Assembly: GCA_000509105.1 (NCBI GenBank)
Contig: BAIF02000099.1
Span: 1-64,000, forward strand
Length of the DNA: 64,000 bases
Origin: Clostridiales bacterium VE202-21
Lineage (GTDB): Bacteria; Bacillota; Clostridia; Lachnospirales; Lachnospiraceae
Direction of reading: 5' to 3'
Shown: positions 28,934 through 40,500 of the stretch, piece after piece
Position numbering within the stretch: position 1 is the first letter of the stretch
How the letters are laid out: each line of letters starts with the position of its first letter
The notes under the pieces: generated by a model
Told to the model about the DNA's origin: nothing
Databases searched by the model: none
The model's input: the letters and a program-made list of their open reading frames with translations, nothing else
Made by a program: the position numbers and the translations under genes

Positions 28934-31732
28934 ATGGAAATATGTAAAAGATCTCAGGGCAAATCTAGGAAGCGGATTGCTGCGATTTTGATGACGGTAC
29001 TTCTGACAATCATGTTTTGTATTCCGGTAAAGTCTGCAGAAAAGACTCCTCGCGTACTTCGGGTGGCCTTTCCCCAAGTAAAGGGAATGAGTGAGAATTC
29101 GGAGGATGGAACCCGTCACGGCCTGGTGGTTGATTACCTCAACGAAATCGCAAAATATACGAACTGGGAGTACGAGTACATTGATGTTGACAGCAGTGAT
29201 GAACTGCTGGAGCGCTTTGATCATGGCGAATTCGACCTGATGGGCGGCAGCTATTACATGCCTGGCTTAGAGGAGCATTATGCCTATCCGGATTACAATA
29301 TGGGGTACGGCAGATCTGCCCTTCTGGCCCGCAGGGACGACGGGAGCATCCGGACTAATGATCTGGAGAGCATGAATGGCAAAGTCATCGGTGTCTATGT
29401 TAATGCACAGGAATCTATCCGCCGTTTGAAAGAATTTTTGTCCACTAACAATCTGAACTGCCGCTTAAAGGAATATTCCTATGATCAGTTATCGGCGGCG
29501 GGGAATCTTTATACATATTTGGCTGAAGGAGAGGTAGATCTGTTGTTGGGCAATTTTACTGAGCGCGGCACAGATTTCCGTATTGTGGCGTCCTATGATT
29601 CCCAGCCATACTATATTGTTACCACACCAGGAAACCAGGAGGTTCTGGATGGGTTAAATATGTCACTGGCGCTAATCAGCGCATCGAATCCTAATTTTGG
29701 CACGGAACGATTTAATGCAAATTTTACGAATCTAACGGCGGATATCCTGCTTGACGAAGACGAGCTGTCTTATGTTAAGGAGAAGAAAGTGGTAACAGTG
29801 GCTGTACCGGAGGGCTGGCACCCTCTATTCTGTAAGACCTCGGCAGAAAACGCACATGAAGGAGTGGTTCCTGATATTCTGCAGGAGATCGAAGGTTATA
29901 GCGGTCTTACATTCACCTATGTGTACGCCCAGAGTTATCTGGAAGCTATCCAGATGGTGAAGGAGAGACGGGCAGATATGTTAGGTTTTTACCTTGATTC
30001 GGAAGAAAATGCGGCTGAACAGGGATTGGCAATTTCAGCCCCCTATGCCAGCTTAAACAACATTATTGTACGCAACAAGGCATCGAACTATCCAGACGAT
30101 GATCTGGTAGGCGGCATTGTTGAGGGGCGGCAGCTCCCCAAAAGTATACCCGTGTCGGAAGTCAGAACCTATTCTGACATAGAAGAGGCCCTTGCTGCGG
30201 TTGACCGGAGCGAAATCGATTTTTGCTATGGGCTTTCCAACCGCATCGAGCAGGAAATTCAGCGGAGCTATTTCAATAAGGTAGTTCCGGTGACCCTGGT
30301 CAATGATAACAGCAGTGTGGATTTTGCGCTGGCGCGTCCAGTGGATCCTACGCTTCTTACTATACTGAACAAGGCCATCAACAGTCTTGATGCTGATGAA
30401 AAGGATGATCTCCTCAACCGAAACATGGTTTCCATTGGCACCAATCAGTTTTCACTGGTTAATTTTGTTTATGCCAACCCGTTTTTGTTTGCGGCGGTAC
30501 TGGGGGGAATCCTTTTGTTCATCGTAGCTGCGGTGGTTCTGATCTTCCGTTCCCGTATGAAGGCGGCTGCGATGCGGAGCAATTTGGAAAAGGCGGAGGC
30601 GTCCAGCCGTGCCAAAGGTGAATTTCTTTCACGCATGAGCCATGAGATCCGCACCCCAATGAATGCGGTAGTGGGGCTGGCAGATCTGACTAGTATGATG
30701 GAGGGGGTCCCTGATGGTGCACGTAAAAACCTGTCTAAGCTTCGTACCTCCTCACAGTATATGCTCAGCCTTATCAACGATATATTGGACATGAGCCGCA
30801 TCGAGAACGGCATGCTTTCCATTGCACGCGAACCCTTTTACCTGGAGCAGATGCTTCACGACCTGCAGAGCATGATGGCTGGCGAGGCTGAACGTTACAG
30901 GCTTTCCTTTTCCTTAGAAACAGAGATCTCCCACAGCAGTCTAATGGGAGATGCCGTGCGGTTGCGCCAGGTACTGGTAAATCTTCTTTCCAATGCTTTT
31001 AAGTTCACCCCGGCAGGCGGCAGGGTTATGCTTCGTACGATCGAAACAGAAACCGGTGGACAGGAGGCTGTATTTACCTTCCGAGTAATAGATAATGGTA
31101 CGGGTATCCGTCCGGAGGATCAAGAGCGGATTTTTAAATCCTTTGAACAACTCGGCAGCAATACATCGAGAAGTCAGGGCACTGGGCTGGGGCTGGCGAT
31201 CAGCAGCAATATCGTCCGATTGATGGGCGGGGAGCTGCAGGTTAACAGCCAGTTAGGGAAGGGGAGTGAATTCTACTTTACAGTTACGCTTCCAATCTGT
31301 GAGAGGAAAACAGAGGAGGAAGATAAGCAGGAAGGCCAAATACTGGCAGGGACCCATATCCTGATGGCTGAAGACAATGACCTGAACGCGGAGATCGCAG
31401 AAGATTTGCTGAAAATGCAGGGAGCCGTCGTATGCCGGGTGCAAAACGGTGTGCTGGCGGTAGAACGGTTTAAAGAAAGTGAACCAGGGGAGTTCCAGGC
31501 TATACTGATGGATGTGCAGATGCCGGAAATGAACGGACTGGACGCCACACGGGCTATCCGAGCCCTCCGTCGCCAGGACGCTGACTCTATCCCGATTGTG
31601 GCTATGACTGCAAATACCTTCCAGGAAGATGTTGATGCAGCAAGAGAGTCAGGAATGAACGATTTTCTTGCAAAGCCTCTGGATGTGAACCGCCTGTTTC
31701 ATGTTTTGCATACTCTAATATACGGAAAATAG
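28934..31732 (+). CDS. EvgS-like hybrid histidine kinase with two SBP sensor domains
   Basis: The protein of about 932 residues has a signal peptide (KRIAAILMTVLLTIMFCIPVKSAE), two tandem family-3 solute-binding domains outside the cell (about 40-275 and 295-500), a membrane segment near 514-535, HisKA with SRMSHEIRTPMNAVVG (His near 568), HATPase_c (LVNLLSNAFKF, DNGTG, GTGLGLAIS) and a C-terminal receiver (D in LMDVQMPEMNG near 858). It should bind an amino-acid-like ligand and feed a phosphorelay. The ATG at 28934 follows AAGG and starts the signal peptide; the longer TTG-type start at 28841 is unlikely. Confidence 0.93.
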   Translation: MEICKRSQGKSRKRIAAILMTVLLTIMFCIPVKSAEKTPRVLRVAFPQVKGMSENSEDGTRHGLVVDYLNEIAKYTNWEYEYIDVDSSDELLERFDHGEFDLMGGSYYMPGLEEHYAYPDYNMGYGRSALLARRDDGSIRTNDLESMNGKVIGVYVNAQESIRRLKEFLSTNNLNCRLKEYSYDQLSAAGNLYTYLAEGEVDLLLGNFTERGTDFRIVASYDSQPYYIVTTPGNQEVLDGLNMSLALISASNPNFGTERFNANFTNLTADILLDEDELSYVKEKKVVTVAVPEGWHPLFCKTSAENAHEGVVPDILQEIEGYSGLTFTYVYAQSYLEAIQMVKERRADMLGFYLDSEENAAEQGLAISAPYASLNNIIVRNKASNYPDDDLVGGIVEGRQLPKSIPVSEVRTYSDIEEALAAVDRSEIDFCYGLSNRIEQEIQRSYFNKVVPVTLVNDNSSVDFALARPVDPTLLTILNKAINSLDADEKDDLLNRNMVSIGTNQFSLVNFVYANPFLFAAVLGGILLFIVAAVVLIFRSRMKAAAMRSNLEKAEASSRAKGEFLSRMSHEIRTPMNAVVGLADLTSMMEGVPDGARKNLSKLRTSSQYMLSLINDILDMSRIENGMLSIAREPFYLEQMLHDLQSMMAGEAERYRLSFSLETEISHSSLMGDAVRLRQVLVNLLSNAFKFTPAGGRVMLRTIETETGGQEAVFTFRVIDNGTGIRPEDQERIFKSFEQLGSNTSRSQGTGLGLAISSNIVRLMGGELQVNSQLGKGSEFYFTVTLPICERKTEEEDKQEGQILAGTHILMAEDNDLNAEIAEDLLKMQGAVVCRVQNGVLAVERFKESEPGEFQAILMDVQMPEMNGLDATRAIRALRRQDADSIPIVAMTANTFQEDVDAARESGMNDFLAKPLDVNRLFHVLHTLIYGK

Positions 31733-31812
31733 AAATACCTGCAAATATACGAAGAGTAGGAGCACTTGCAATAGACATTGTAAGAATAACTTTTTACAGA
31801 AGGATGGAAATT

Positions 31813-33543
31813 ATGTTTTCAAAGAAAAAAATTCTAGTTGTGGAAGACAATGAACTGAACAGAGAGCTGCTTTGCCAGATTCTTTCTTCGGAATATGATG
31901 TTCTGGAGGCCGAGAACGGGCAGGCAGCTTTAGATATTTTAAAGCAATACGGGGAAGTAATTTCACTGATTCTTCTGGATATTGTTATGCCGGTGATGGA
32001 CGGTTACACATTTCTCTCTATTATGAAAGCGGAACCGGCATTCTGCGCTATCCCTGTCATCGTAGCGACCCAGAACGACGGAGAGTCCGACGAGGTGGCG
32101 GCATTGTCCCACGGCGCCGCTGACTTTGTTGCCAAGCCCTACAAACCTCAGATTATCCTGCACAGGGTAGCCAACATCATCAATCTGCGGGAGACGGCGG
32201 CCATGATTAACGTGATTCAGTATGACAGGCTGACGGGGCTGTACAGCAAAGAATTTTTTTATCAGATGGTAAAAGATATACTTCTAAGAAATCCGGATAT
32301 AGAATATGATATTGTCTGTTCCGATATCGAAAATTTTAAACTGATCAATGCTGTGTTCGGTGTACCGACCGGAGACCGCCTGCTCTGTGCGGTGGCAGAC
32401 ATGTACAGCCGGAAAACGGCGGACAGAGGCATCTGCGGCCGTCTGAATTCAGACCGGTTCGCTTGTCTGCTGGAAAAACGTACAGACTATACGGATGAGA
32501 TGTTTATGGAAGCAATTGAGCAGGTGAATGAAGAGGCGGATATTAGGAATATTACGATGAAATGGGGCGTTTATACGATCGTTGACCGAACCATCTCCGT
32601 GGAACAGATGTGTGACAGGGCGCTGTTGGCGGCCAGCAGTATTAAAGGCCAATACGGTAAATATTTTGCGGAATATGATGATATGCTCCGCAATATGATA
32701 CTGAAGAAACAGGCGGTTACAGACTGTATGGAGTCTGCACTGGAGCAGCAGCAGTTCCAGGTATATTTCCAGCCTAAGTACCGGATATCGGATGAAAAGC
32801 TGGCCGGAGCAGAGGCGCTGGTGAGGTGGAAGCATCCGGAATGGGGGCTTCAGTCACCGGCTGAGTTTATTCCCCTTTTCGAGCAGAACGGATTTATTAC
32901 AAAGCTGGATCAGTTTGTGTGGGACAAGGTATGCAGCAGCATGAAAGAATGGGATCTGGAGGGGCTGCCGCGGGTCTCAGTTTCTGTTAATGTATCCCGG
33001 GCCGATATATACAATGCAGACCTGTCCGAGATTCTCAGGGAAACGGTTAAAAATTATCAGCTCCCAGCCTCCCGGCTGCATCTGGAGATTACGGAAAGCG
33101 CCTATACAGAGAATCCGAAACAGATCATAGATACGGTCAGCCGTTTGCGGGATATGGGATTTGTTATTGAAATGGACGATTTTGGCAGCGGATATTCCTC
33201 GCTGAATATGTTAAATGAAATGCCGATTGATATCTTAAAGCTGGATATGAAGTTTATCCGGAGCGAGACCGCCAAGCCTAACAGCCAGGGGATTCTGCGC
33301 TTTATCATTGATCTGGCCCGCTGGATGCACCTGGATGTAGTGGCAGAAGGGGTGGAGACCGGGGAACAGCTCGAGCGGCTCCGCCAGATAGGTTGTGACT
33401 ACGTGCAGGGATATTATTTTGCAAAACCGATGCCCTGCGAAGAATTCAAAGCTCTTTTGAGAGAATGCAGCAGCGCTGATATATTATATAACAATACTGC
33501 ATTTAGCGGAAAGAGAGAGGACAAGTATGGCAATTACAATTGA
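31813..33543 (+). CDS. Receiver-GGDEF-EAL protein (putative c-di-GMP phosphodiesterase)
   Basis: About 576 residues: a receiver (KKILVVEDNELN, D in LILLDIVMPVMDG near 55, K in FVAKPYKPQ), a GGDEF domain whose active loop is degenerate (GRLNSDRFA replaces the GGDEF consensus), and an EAL domain with intact catalytic motifs EALVRWKHP, SVNVSR, LEITESAY, DDFGSGYSS, LKLD, EGVET and QGYYFAKP. It should hydrolyse c-di-GMP under phosphorylation control; cyclase activity is not expected. The ATG at 31813 has AAGG at correct spacing, whereas the ATG at 31804 is too close to it. Its end overlaps the next kinase by 17 bases. Confidence 0.93.
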   Translation: MFSKKKILVVEDNELNRELLCQILSSEYDVLEAENGQAALDILKQYGEVISLILLDIVMPVMDGYTFLSIMKAEPAFCAIPVIVATQNDGESDEVAALSHGAADFVAKPYKPQIILHRVANIINLRETAAMINVIQYDRLTGLYSKEFFYQMVKDILLRNPDIEYDIVCSDIENFKLINAVFGVPTGDRLLCAVADMYSRKTADRGICGRLNSDRFACLLEKRTDYTDEMFMEAIEQVNEEADIRNITMKWGVYTIVDRTISVEQMCDRALLAASSIKGQYGKYFAEYDDMLRNMILKKQAVTDCMESALEQQQFQVYFQPKYRISDEKLAGAEALVRWKHPEWGLQSPAEFIPLFEQNGFITKLDQFVWDKVCSSMKEWDLEGLPRVSVSVNVSRADIYNADLSEILRETVKNYQLPASRLHLEITESAYTENPKQIIDTVSRLRDMGFVIEMDDFGSGYSSLNMLNEMPIDILKLDMKFIRSETAKPNSQGILRFIIDLARWMHLDVVAEGVETGEQLERLRQIGCDYVQGYYFAKPMPCEEFKALLRECSSADILYNNTAFSGKREDKYGNYN

Positions 33544-36500
33544 TGAACGGCAGACGGTGCAGCTTTTCTGCAGAGCATGGTTTCAGGAGCGGAATCTGGA
33601 AAAAACGCTTTCTTTTTTAGCGGAGGATATAAAATTTGTCGGTACCGGAATCGGGGAAACAGCCCAGGGAAAGGAAATGATGACGGAGTATCTGAGGCAG
33701 GACATAAGTGAGATTCCGGAACCTTTTCATATGGATTTTTCGGTCATTCATGAGCAGTATCTGGCGGCCGGCATCTTTTCGCAGGCTGCGGACCTGACTC
33801 TGATCAATTCCATGTATATGTGGCACCTCCGGTTTTTCTTTACTTTAAAATGTACGGGCGGGAAGTGGCAGATCTTCTGTTTCCACGCGGCGGAACCGGG
33901 AAGCAGCCAGCAGGACGGAGAGCATTATCCGCAGACTCTCGTCGTGGAAAATGTAATGAAACAGCGCAATGATCTGCTGAATGAGTCCATCGCCGGAGGG
34001 ATGATGGGCGGTTATATAGAACCCGGCTTTCCTTTTTATTTTATTAACCGCAGGATGCTGGAATATCTGGGTTATGGGGAGGAAGCCGAATTCGTAAAAG
34101 ATATCGGGGGCCTGATCACGAACTGCATGCATCCGGACGACAGGCAGAGGATAGACGAGGAAGTAGAGCAGCAGCTAGCCTGTAGAGGAGAATATGTGGT
34201 TGAATACCGTATGAAGCGGAAAGACGGTTCCTATATATGGGTACATGATATAGGACGGCAGATGAAAGACGAGAATGGCAGGCCAGCCATTACCTCCGTT
34301 TGTATTGATATTACGGCACGGAAAAAGGCACAGGACGAAGTGATGCATATATACAATAATGTGCCCGGTGCGGTATTTCGATGCAGGTATGATACATGTT
34401 TTTCGATTATAGACGCAAACGATGGTTTTTTTGAATTTTTAAATTATACCAGAAAAGAATTTGAAGCTATAGGAAACCGTTTTTTCTCGGTGATCCATCC
34501 GGAGGATGTGGATGCCTTGAGGGGAAAGCTGGGGGCCGGACTGGCGGACGGGAATACGATCAACAATGACAACCGGGTGATATGCAAAGGCGGGGAAGTA
34601 AAGTGGGTTTCTCTGAAGGCACAAATGCTCAAGGAAGAAACCGGGGAACAGTATTTTTACTGCGTTTTTGTTGACATCACGGAGGAAAAGCAGCTGCAGA
34701 GCCGTGTGCGGGAGCTTTACGAGAAAGAACTGGAGTATTTTGCCGAACTCTCCTCTTCGGAAGGGAGTACGCAGGGGAGATTTAATATTTCTAAGAATGT
34801 ATTGGAAAATTACATGACAGATCCCAACGCGGCGATATCCCATGTCGGCGCCACGTATCAGGAGAGTATTTTCAATCTGGCAGCCTCTGCTGTTGAAGCG
34901 CCAGACCGGGAACAGATACTCAGCGTGCTGGACAGGGAGAAGGTTCTGGAAGACTATTCTGCCGGCAATGTTGACTACCATTTTGAATATTTGCGCCGCC
35001 GCAGCGATAAAAGTTTGTTCTGGGCAAGCACCAATTTCCGCTCCTATCTGAATCCGGAGACGGGAGATGTCATTGTCTTTTTCTATACATTTGATATAAC
35101 GGAGCAAAAGCTCAAAGAACAGCTGCTTCATAAGATTGCGTCTCTGGATTATGATGTCATTGTGGAGATTGATATCAGAAAAGATATATTCAGGGGGCTC
35201 ACCTTTGAAAGCAGCGGTATGGGGCCAGCCTGGCAGGAATTGCATTTTCAGGAGAAGATCCGGAGAACCGCCGGAAGTTTTATGGATGAGGCGGCAGCAC
35301 AGGAATATTTGAAGCAGCTGGATTATGACTACATGCAGGACATGCTCGGGCAGCAGGAAGCTTACACTTTTAGTCTGGAGATGAGTGATAGGGACGGCGG
35401 TATCAGAACGAAAAGATTCCAGGTCTTCTATATCAATAAAGAGCTTGGGCGGGTATGCCTTGCCCGCACAGATGTCACAGATGTGGTGCGAAAGGAACAA
35501 AAACAGAAGGAGGAACTTGCAGCGGCGCTGGTTGCAGCAGAACAGGCAAATGCAGCCAAATCGGATTTCCTGTCCAGGATGAGCCATGAGATCCGTACGC
35601 CTATGAACGCAATCATCGGGATGAGTGCAATCGCCGCACAGTCGATCGGAGATGATGAACAGGTGGAAGACTGCATATCAAAGATCGGTATTTCATCCAG
35701 ATTTCTGTTGTCACTGATTAACGACATATTGGATATGAGCAGAATTGAAAGCGGCAAGATGCTTTTGAAGAATGAAAAGATTCCTACAGAGGAATTTATC
35801 AACGGAATCAATTCAATCTGCTATGGCCAGGCGGCGGCCAAGAATGTGGAATACGAGTGTATTGTTGATCCGGTGTTAGATGATTATTATATCGGGGATG
35901 CGATGAAGCTGCAGCAGGTGCTGATTAATATTTTAAGCAATGCCATTAAGTTTACCAGAGAGGGCGGAAGGGTCACTTTTTCCGTAGAACAGAGGCAAAG
36001 GACAAAGAACGACGTTGTAGTGCGATTCATAGTTAATGATACGGGAGTGGGAATGAGCGAAGAATTCCTTCCCCATATATTTGAGCCGTTTTCACAGGAA
36101 TCAACCGGAACCACTGCACTATATGGGGGAACCGGGCTGGGCCTGGCAATCTCTAAGAATATAGTGGACATGATGGACGGCAGGATCACGGTGCGTTCAA
36201 TTAAGGAGATCGGCACAGAGTTTATGGTCGATGTGAAGCTTGGCATCAGTGAGGAGGAGAAGCAAAGGCATAATCAAAGGAAGCAGGATTATAATTTTTC
36301 TCATTTAAAAACCCTTGTGGTGGATGATGATGTGGCTGTGTGCGAGGGTGCCGTTGCCACACTCAAAGAGATCGGGATTAAGGCGGAATGGGTAGACAGC
36401 GGGCGGAAAGCTGTCGACAGGGTGGAGATATTATGGGCAGAGGGCCGGTATTACGATATGATTCTGATAGACTGGAAGATGCCGGGAATGGACGGTATAG

Positions 36501-37138
36501 AAACTGCCCGGCGGATACGCCGTATTGTAGGGCCAGAAGTGACCATTATTATTATGACCGCTTATGATTGGATTGCCATTGAGCATGAGGCGAAGCTTGC
36601 AGGCGTCAACCTTCTGATGAGTAAGCCCATGTTCAAGTCTTCCCTGGTCTCTGCATTTACCAGGGCCCTCGGGAAAAAAGAAGAAGAGGCAAGGCAGACG
36701 GTAGATGCCGATTATGATTTTGCCGGAAAACGTGTTCTTCTTGTAGAAGACAATGCAATCAATACAGAGGTGGCGGTTATGCTGCTGGAAAGCCGTAATT
36801 TTGCTGTTGATACGGCGGAAAACGGGCTGCGCGCCCTGGAAAAGTTCAGCAAATCGGAAGAAGGGTATTACAATGCCATCCTCATGGATATCAGGATGCC
36901 GCTGATGGATGGACTGACAGCGGCCACAAATATCAGGCATCTCAGCAATAAGGATGCAAAGTTCGTGCCGATTATTGCGATGACCGCCAACGCTTTTGAT
37001 GATGACATCGAGAAAAGCAAAGCGGCAGGAATGAATGCTCATCTGGCAAAGCCCATCGAACCAAAACGGCTGTACCAGATATTATATGACTTTATTCAGG
37101 AGAGGGAGAATGCACAGGACTCTCAGGACTGTGGGTAG
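33527..37138 (+). CDS. Hybrid histidine kinase: NTF2-like, PAS repeats, HisKA, HATPase, two receivers
   Basis: The 1203-residue cytosolic kinase starts with a SnoaL/NTF2-like domain (about 1-125), followed by PAS domains (about 150-265, 275-385 and 420-530), HisKA with SRMSHEIRTPMNAIIG (His near 688), HATPase_c (LINILSNAIKF, DTGVGM, GGTGLGLAIS) and two receivers (about 925-1045, D in LIDWKMPGMDG; about 1067-1190, D in LMDIRMPLMDG). No membrane segment is seen. It overlaps the EAL gene by 17 bases and is followed by an Hpt gene, so these genes probably form one phosphorelay. Confidence 0.92.
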   Translation: MAITIDERQTVQLFCRAWFQERNLEKTLSFLAEDIKFVGTGIGETAQGKEMMTEYLRQDISEIPEPFHMDFSVIHEQYLAAGIFSQAADLTLINSMYMWHLRFFFTLKCTGGKWQIFCFHAAEPGSSQQDGEHYPQTLVVENVMKQRNDLLNESIAGGMMGGYIEPGFPFYFINRRMLEYLGYGEEAEFVKDIGGLITNCMHPDDRQRIDEEVEQQLACRGEYVVEYRMKRKDGSYIWVHDIGRQMKDENGRPAITSVCIDITARKKAQDEVMHIYNNVPGAVFRCRYDTCFSIIDANDGFFEFLNYTRKEFEAIGNRFFSVIHPEDVDALRGKLGAGLADGNTINNDNRVICKGGEVKWVSLKAQMLKEETGEQYFYCVFVDITEEKQLQSRVRELYEKELEYFAELSSSEGSTQGRFNISKNVLENYMTDPNAAISHVGATYQESIFNLAASAVEAPDREQILSVLDREKVLEDYSAGNVDYHFEYLRRRSDKSLFWASTNFRSYLNPETGDVIVFFYTFDITEQKLKEQLLHKIASLDYDVIVEIDIRKDIFRGLTFESSGMGPAWQELHFQEKIRRTAGSFMDEAAAQEYLKQLDYDYMQDMLGQQEAYTFSLEMSDRDGGIRTKRFQVFYINKELGRVCLARTDVTDVVRKEQKQKEELAAALVAAEQANAAKSDFLSRMSHEIRTPMNAIIGMSAIAAQSIGDDEQVEDCISKIGISSRFLLSLINDILDMSRIESGKMLLKNEKIPTEEFINGINSICYGQAAAKNVEYECIVDPVLDDYYIGDAMKLQQVLINILSNAIKFTREGGRVTFSVEQRQRTKNDVVVRFIVNDTGVGMSEEFLPHIFEPFSQESTGTTALYGGTGLGLAISKNIVDMMDGRITVRSIKEIGTEFMVDVKLGISEEEKQRHNQRKQDYNFSHLKTLVVDDDVAVCEGAVATLKEIGIKAEWVDSGRKAVDRVEILWAEGRYYDMILIDWKMPGMDGIETARRIRRIVGPEVTIIIMTAYDWIAIEHEAKLAGVNLLMSKPMFKSSLVSAFTRALGKKEEEARQTVDADYDFAGKRVLLVEDNAINTEVAVMLLESRNFAVDTAENGLRALEKFSKSEEGYYNAILMDIRMPLMDGLTAATNIRHLSNKDAKFVPIIAMTANAFDDDIEKSKAAGMNAHLAKPIEPKRLYQILYDFIQERENAQDSQDCG

Positions 37139-37186
37139 CGATACAAATATAGCAGGCAGTATTGGAATCAGAAAGGAGGCATGGGG

Positions 37187-37561
37187 ATGATGAGCGGATT
37201 TAAAGAGATATTCGAGGCCTATGGAGGAGACTATGGGATCACTATGGCACGTTTTATCAATAATGAAGAGATGTACATGAAGTTTCTTGACAAGTTTTTT
37301 GAGGATGATAGTATCAGCAGATTACATACCGCGCTGGAGGGCAATGACCTAAAAGGCGCGTTTGAGGCGGCACACACGCTGAAAGGTGTTGCAGGGAATA
37401 TGGGGCTGACCCCGCTGTTCGATAAGGTATGCGCTATCGTAGAACCTCTCCGCATCTGCAAGGAAGAGGCAGCGTATGCTGATTTATATCAGGAAATTAA
37501 AAGCGAATTCGAAAGGGCGGATGAGCTGCGGGGGGCCCTGAAAAGGGCAGTGCAGCCATGA
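37187..37561 (+). CDS. Hpt-domain phosphotransfer protein
   Basis: A 124-residue single-domain Hpt protein with the phosphoacceptor motif AHTLKGVAGNMGL. It should shuttle phosphate between the receivers of the flanking hybrid kinases and the EAL-containing response regulator. AAAGGAGG lies 7 bases before the ATG at 37187; an ATG at 37181 is also possible but too close. Its stop overlaps the next kinase start (ATGA). Confidence 0.93.
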   Translation: MMSGFKEIFEAYGGDYGITMARFINNEEMYMKFLDKFFEDDSISRLHTALEGNDLKGAFEAAHTLKGVAGNMGLTPLFDKVCAIVEPLRICKEEAAYADLYQEIKSEFERADELRGALKRAVQP

Positions 37562-40500
37562 CCAGTGATACTCCTCTTGCTCTGCGGCTGGTGGATATTA
37601 TCAATGCGATCCCGGGCGGAGTTGCCATCTATAAGGTATCGGACAGATTCGAGACAGTCTATTTTTCAGACGGCGTGCCTGAGTTGTCAGGCTATACGGT
37701 AGACGAATACTATGAATTGAGCAAGGGCGATGCGGCAGAACTTATCTACAGGGAAGACACCGGCATGGTGGTCCAAAAGGCAGAACAGGTTATTCGTACT
37801 CACGAGACGGCAGAATTTGAATTCCGCAAACAGCACCGTGACGGGCATATAGTCTGGGTGCGGGTCCAGGTAAAATGGAGCGGGGAAGAGGACGGGTGTC
37901 CTCTGCTGTTGTGCGTGTTCCATAATATTTCTGAGCTGAAAGAGGCCCAGCTGGAGATGCAGCACCTGATTAACTCGATTCCCGGGGGGATTGCCAGTTA
38001 TCGCGTGGAGAATCACCGTTTTATTCCTACATTTTTCTCTGACGGTGTTATGGCCCTGTCGGGGCATACGAGGGCGGAGTACGAAGCACTGATCGGGGAT
38101 AATGCGCTGAATATTGTATACGGGCAGGACAGGGAACGGGTGATGGAAGCGGCAGAGGCCGCTTTGTCCAGCGGAGAGGTTCTGGATGTTTCCTACCGGA
38201 TGCGCCATAAGGATGGCGGCCTGGTCTGGATTCATCTCAATGGCAGGCGCATGGGGCCGCTCTCGGAAAATACCAGGTTCTATGCGGTATTTACCGGTAT
38301 GTCTTTGGAGACCCGGCTGTTTCAGAGTATTGCCAACGAAATGGCTGACAGCATTTATATCATTGCAAAGGAGAGTTATGACCTTTTATATGTGAATGAA
38401 CCGGAACAAGACGGTCTGACTAACCGTGACTGTGTGGGAAGAAAATGCTATGAAGCAATCTATGGAAATCACGCTCCCTGTGATTTCTGCGGTCTGACAA
38501 AATATGAGGCGGACGGGCGGGAGCATGAGATGAAGATCAGCGGGCAGAACCGTTTTTTCAGCACGCGTTTCCGTGAGACTGATTGGAATGGTATACCGGC
38601 ATATGTGAAATATGTCCGTGATATAACCGAAGAAGTGAGAACACGCAGGGAAAAAGAACGGTTGGAACAGTATTTTCAGACGGTTGTTAAGAATCTGCCG
38701 GGGGGAATTGCAGTAGTTAAACTTTGCGAGGACGGCAGCATGGTACCTGAATTCGTGTCGGAAGGTTTTGCTGAGCTGACGGGCATGTCCCAGGAAGAAA
38801 TATCAGAACTGTACAGTGCGGATGCTATGGCCGGCGTGAACGCCCAGGATCTGGAGCGGGTGAACGCTCGGCTTACGGAATTCATTGAAAGCGGGGCAAG
38901 CCAGTGTGAACTGGTGTACCGGCTGAAACGGGGAGACGGCAGCTACGTTTGGGTCAAGAATAACCTTTCTCTGATTGAAATGGAGAGCGGCGAAAGAAAG
39001 TTCTACGCAGTCTATCACGATATCAGCGGAGAGATCGCCGAGAAGGAGCAGCTCCGGCAGCAGTATAAAGAGATGATTATGCAGCATTACCGGACGCCGG
39101 ATCCGAATGCACTGATTATCGGGCACTGTAATATAACCCAGAACCAGATTCTGGAGATTATCGACCATACAGATTCGGATCTGCTGAAGACATTCAGTGC
39201 AGAACGGGAAAAGTTTTTTGCCGGTATTTCGAGCCTCGTGACGGACGAAAAAGAGCGGCAGATCTTTTTAGAAACCTTCTTGAACGAGCCCACGCTGAGA
39301 GCATTTGGCAGAAATGATACGGAGCAGACACTTCATTGTTTTATTAAACTTCCTAAAGAGGAAAAGGGACGTCATGTCAAGTTTAAAGTGAACCTGGTAG
39401 AGACTCCGGATACAGGCGATGTCACCGGGATTCTGACGGTAACAGACATTACGGACGAGACAGTCACAAACCGGATTCTGCATCAGCTTTCTGTGACCAG
39501 CTACGATTTTGTGATTGACCTAGATCTGATAAACGATACTTATAAGCTCCTGGCATATAATAAGAATTCGGACAGGCTGCCGGATACTTTCGGAAGCCAT
39601 TCAAAAAGAATCCGTTTCATGGCAGAAGAGGTTGTCGTGCCGAAAGACCGCGAACAGTATTGGGGATCGCTGGAGGCAGGAGAACTGATGAAACGCCTGT
39701 CGGAAAAGGGGTCCTACACCTTTGCATTTTCCATTGCGGATGAGCAGGGCGATATACGTACAAAGAATATGACGGTCTCTGCCATTGATCTGCGAATCGG
39801 AAGAGCCTGCCTGGTGCGCTCCGATATTACAGAATCCCTGCGCGAGCAGCAGGGGCTGCTCAATATGATTGCCTATACTTTTGAGCTTGCCTGCTTTATA
39901 AATATGAATTCCACATCCCTGACAATGTATACGCGTGAGACGGTACTCAAGAACTTAGCGCCTTATTATCTGGAGAAATACGAGGACGCGGTGAAAGAGT
40001 TTGCCCTCCACTTTGGAACGGCAGAAGACAGGGAAGAAATTTCCAGGCAGTTCTGTGTGGAAACGATGTTGGAAAGGCTGGGAGAAAAACCGGAGGGATA
40101 TGATTTTGTATTTCCTTATGAAGAGGGAGAGGAAGTGCTGTATAAGCAGATCAATGTCCTGTGGGGCGACGAGAATCACCGGACAATCTGTATGGTACGG
40201 GCAGACGTAACAGATATGCTGGCGGCAGAGCGCCAGACAAAACGGACGCTGGAGAAGGCACTTGTACTTGCCGAGGAGGCAAACCAGGCGAAGAGCGAAT
40301 TCCTCTCGGCCATGAGTCATGATATCCGGACTCCGATGAATGCGATCATGGGGATGACTACTCTGGCATGTGCACATATTGACGACCGGGACAAAGTATC
40401 GGACTGCCTGAAAAAGATATCAATATCATCCAGGCATTTACTGAGCCTGATCAATGATGTCCTGGATATGAGCAAGATTGAGCGGTCCCAGATTGCCCTT

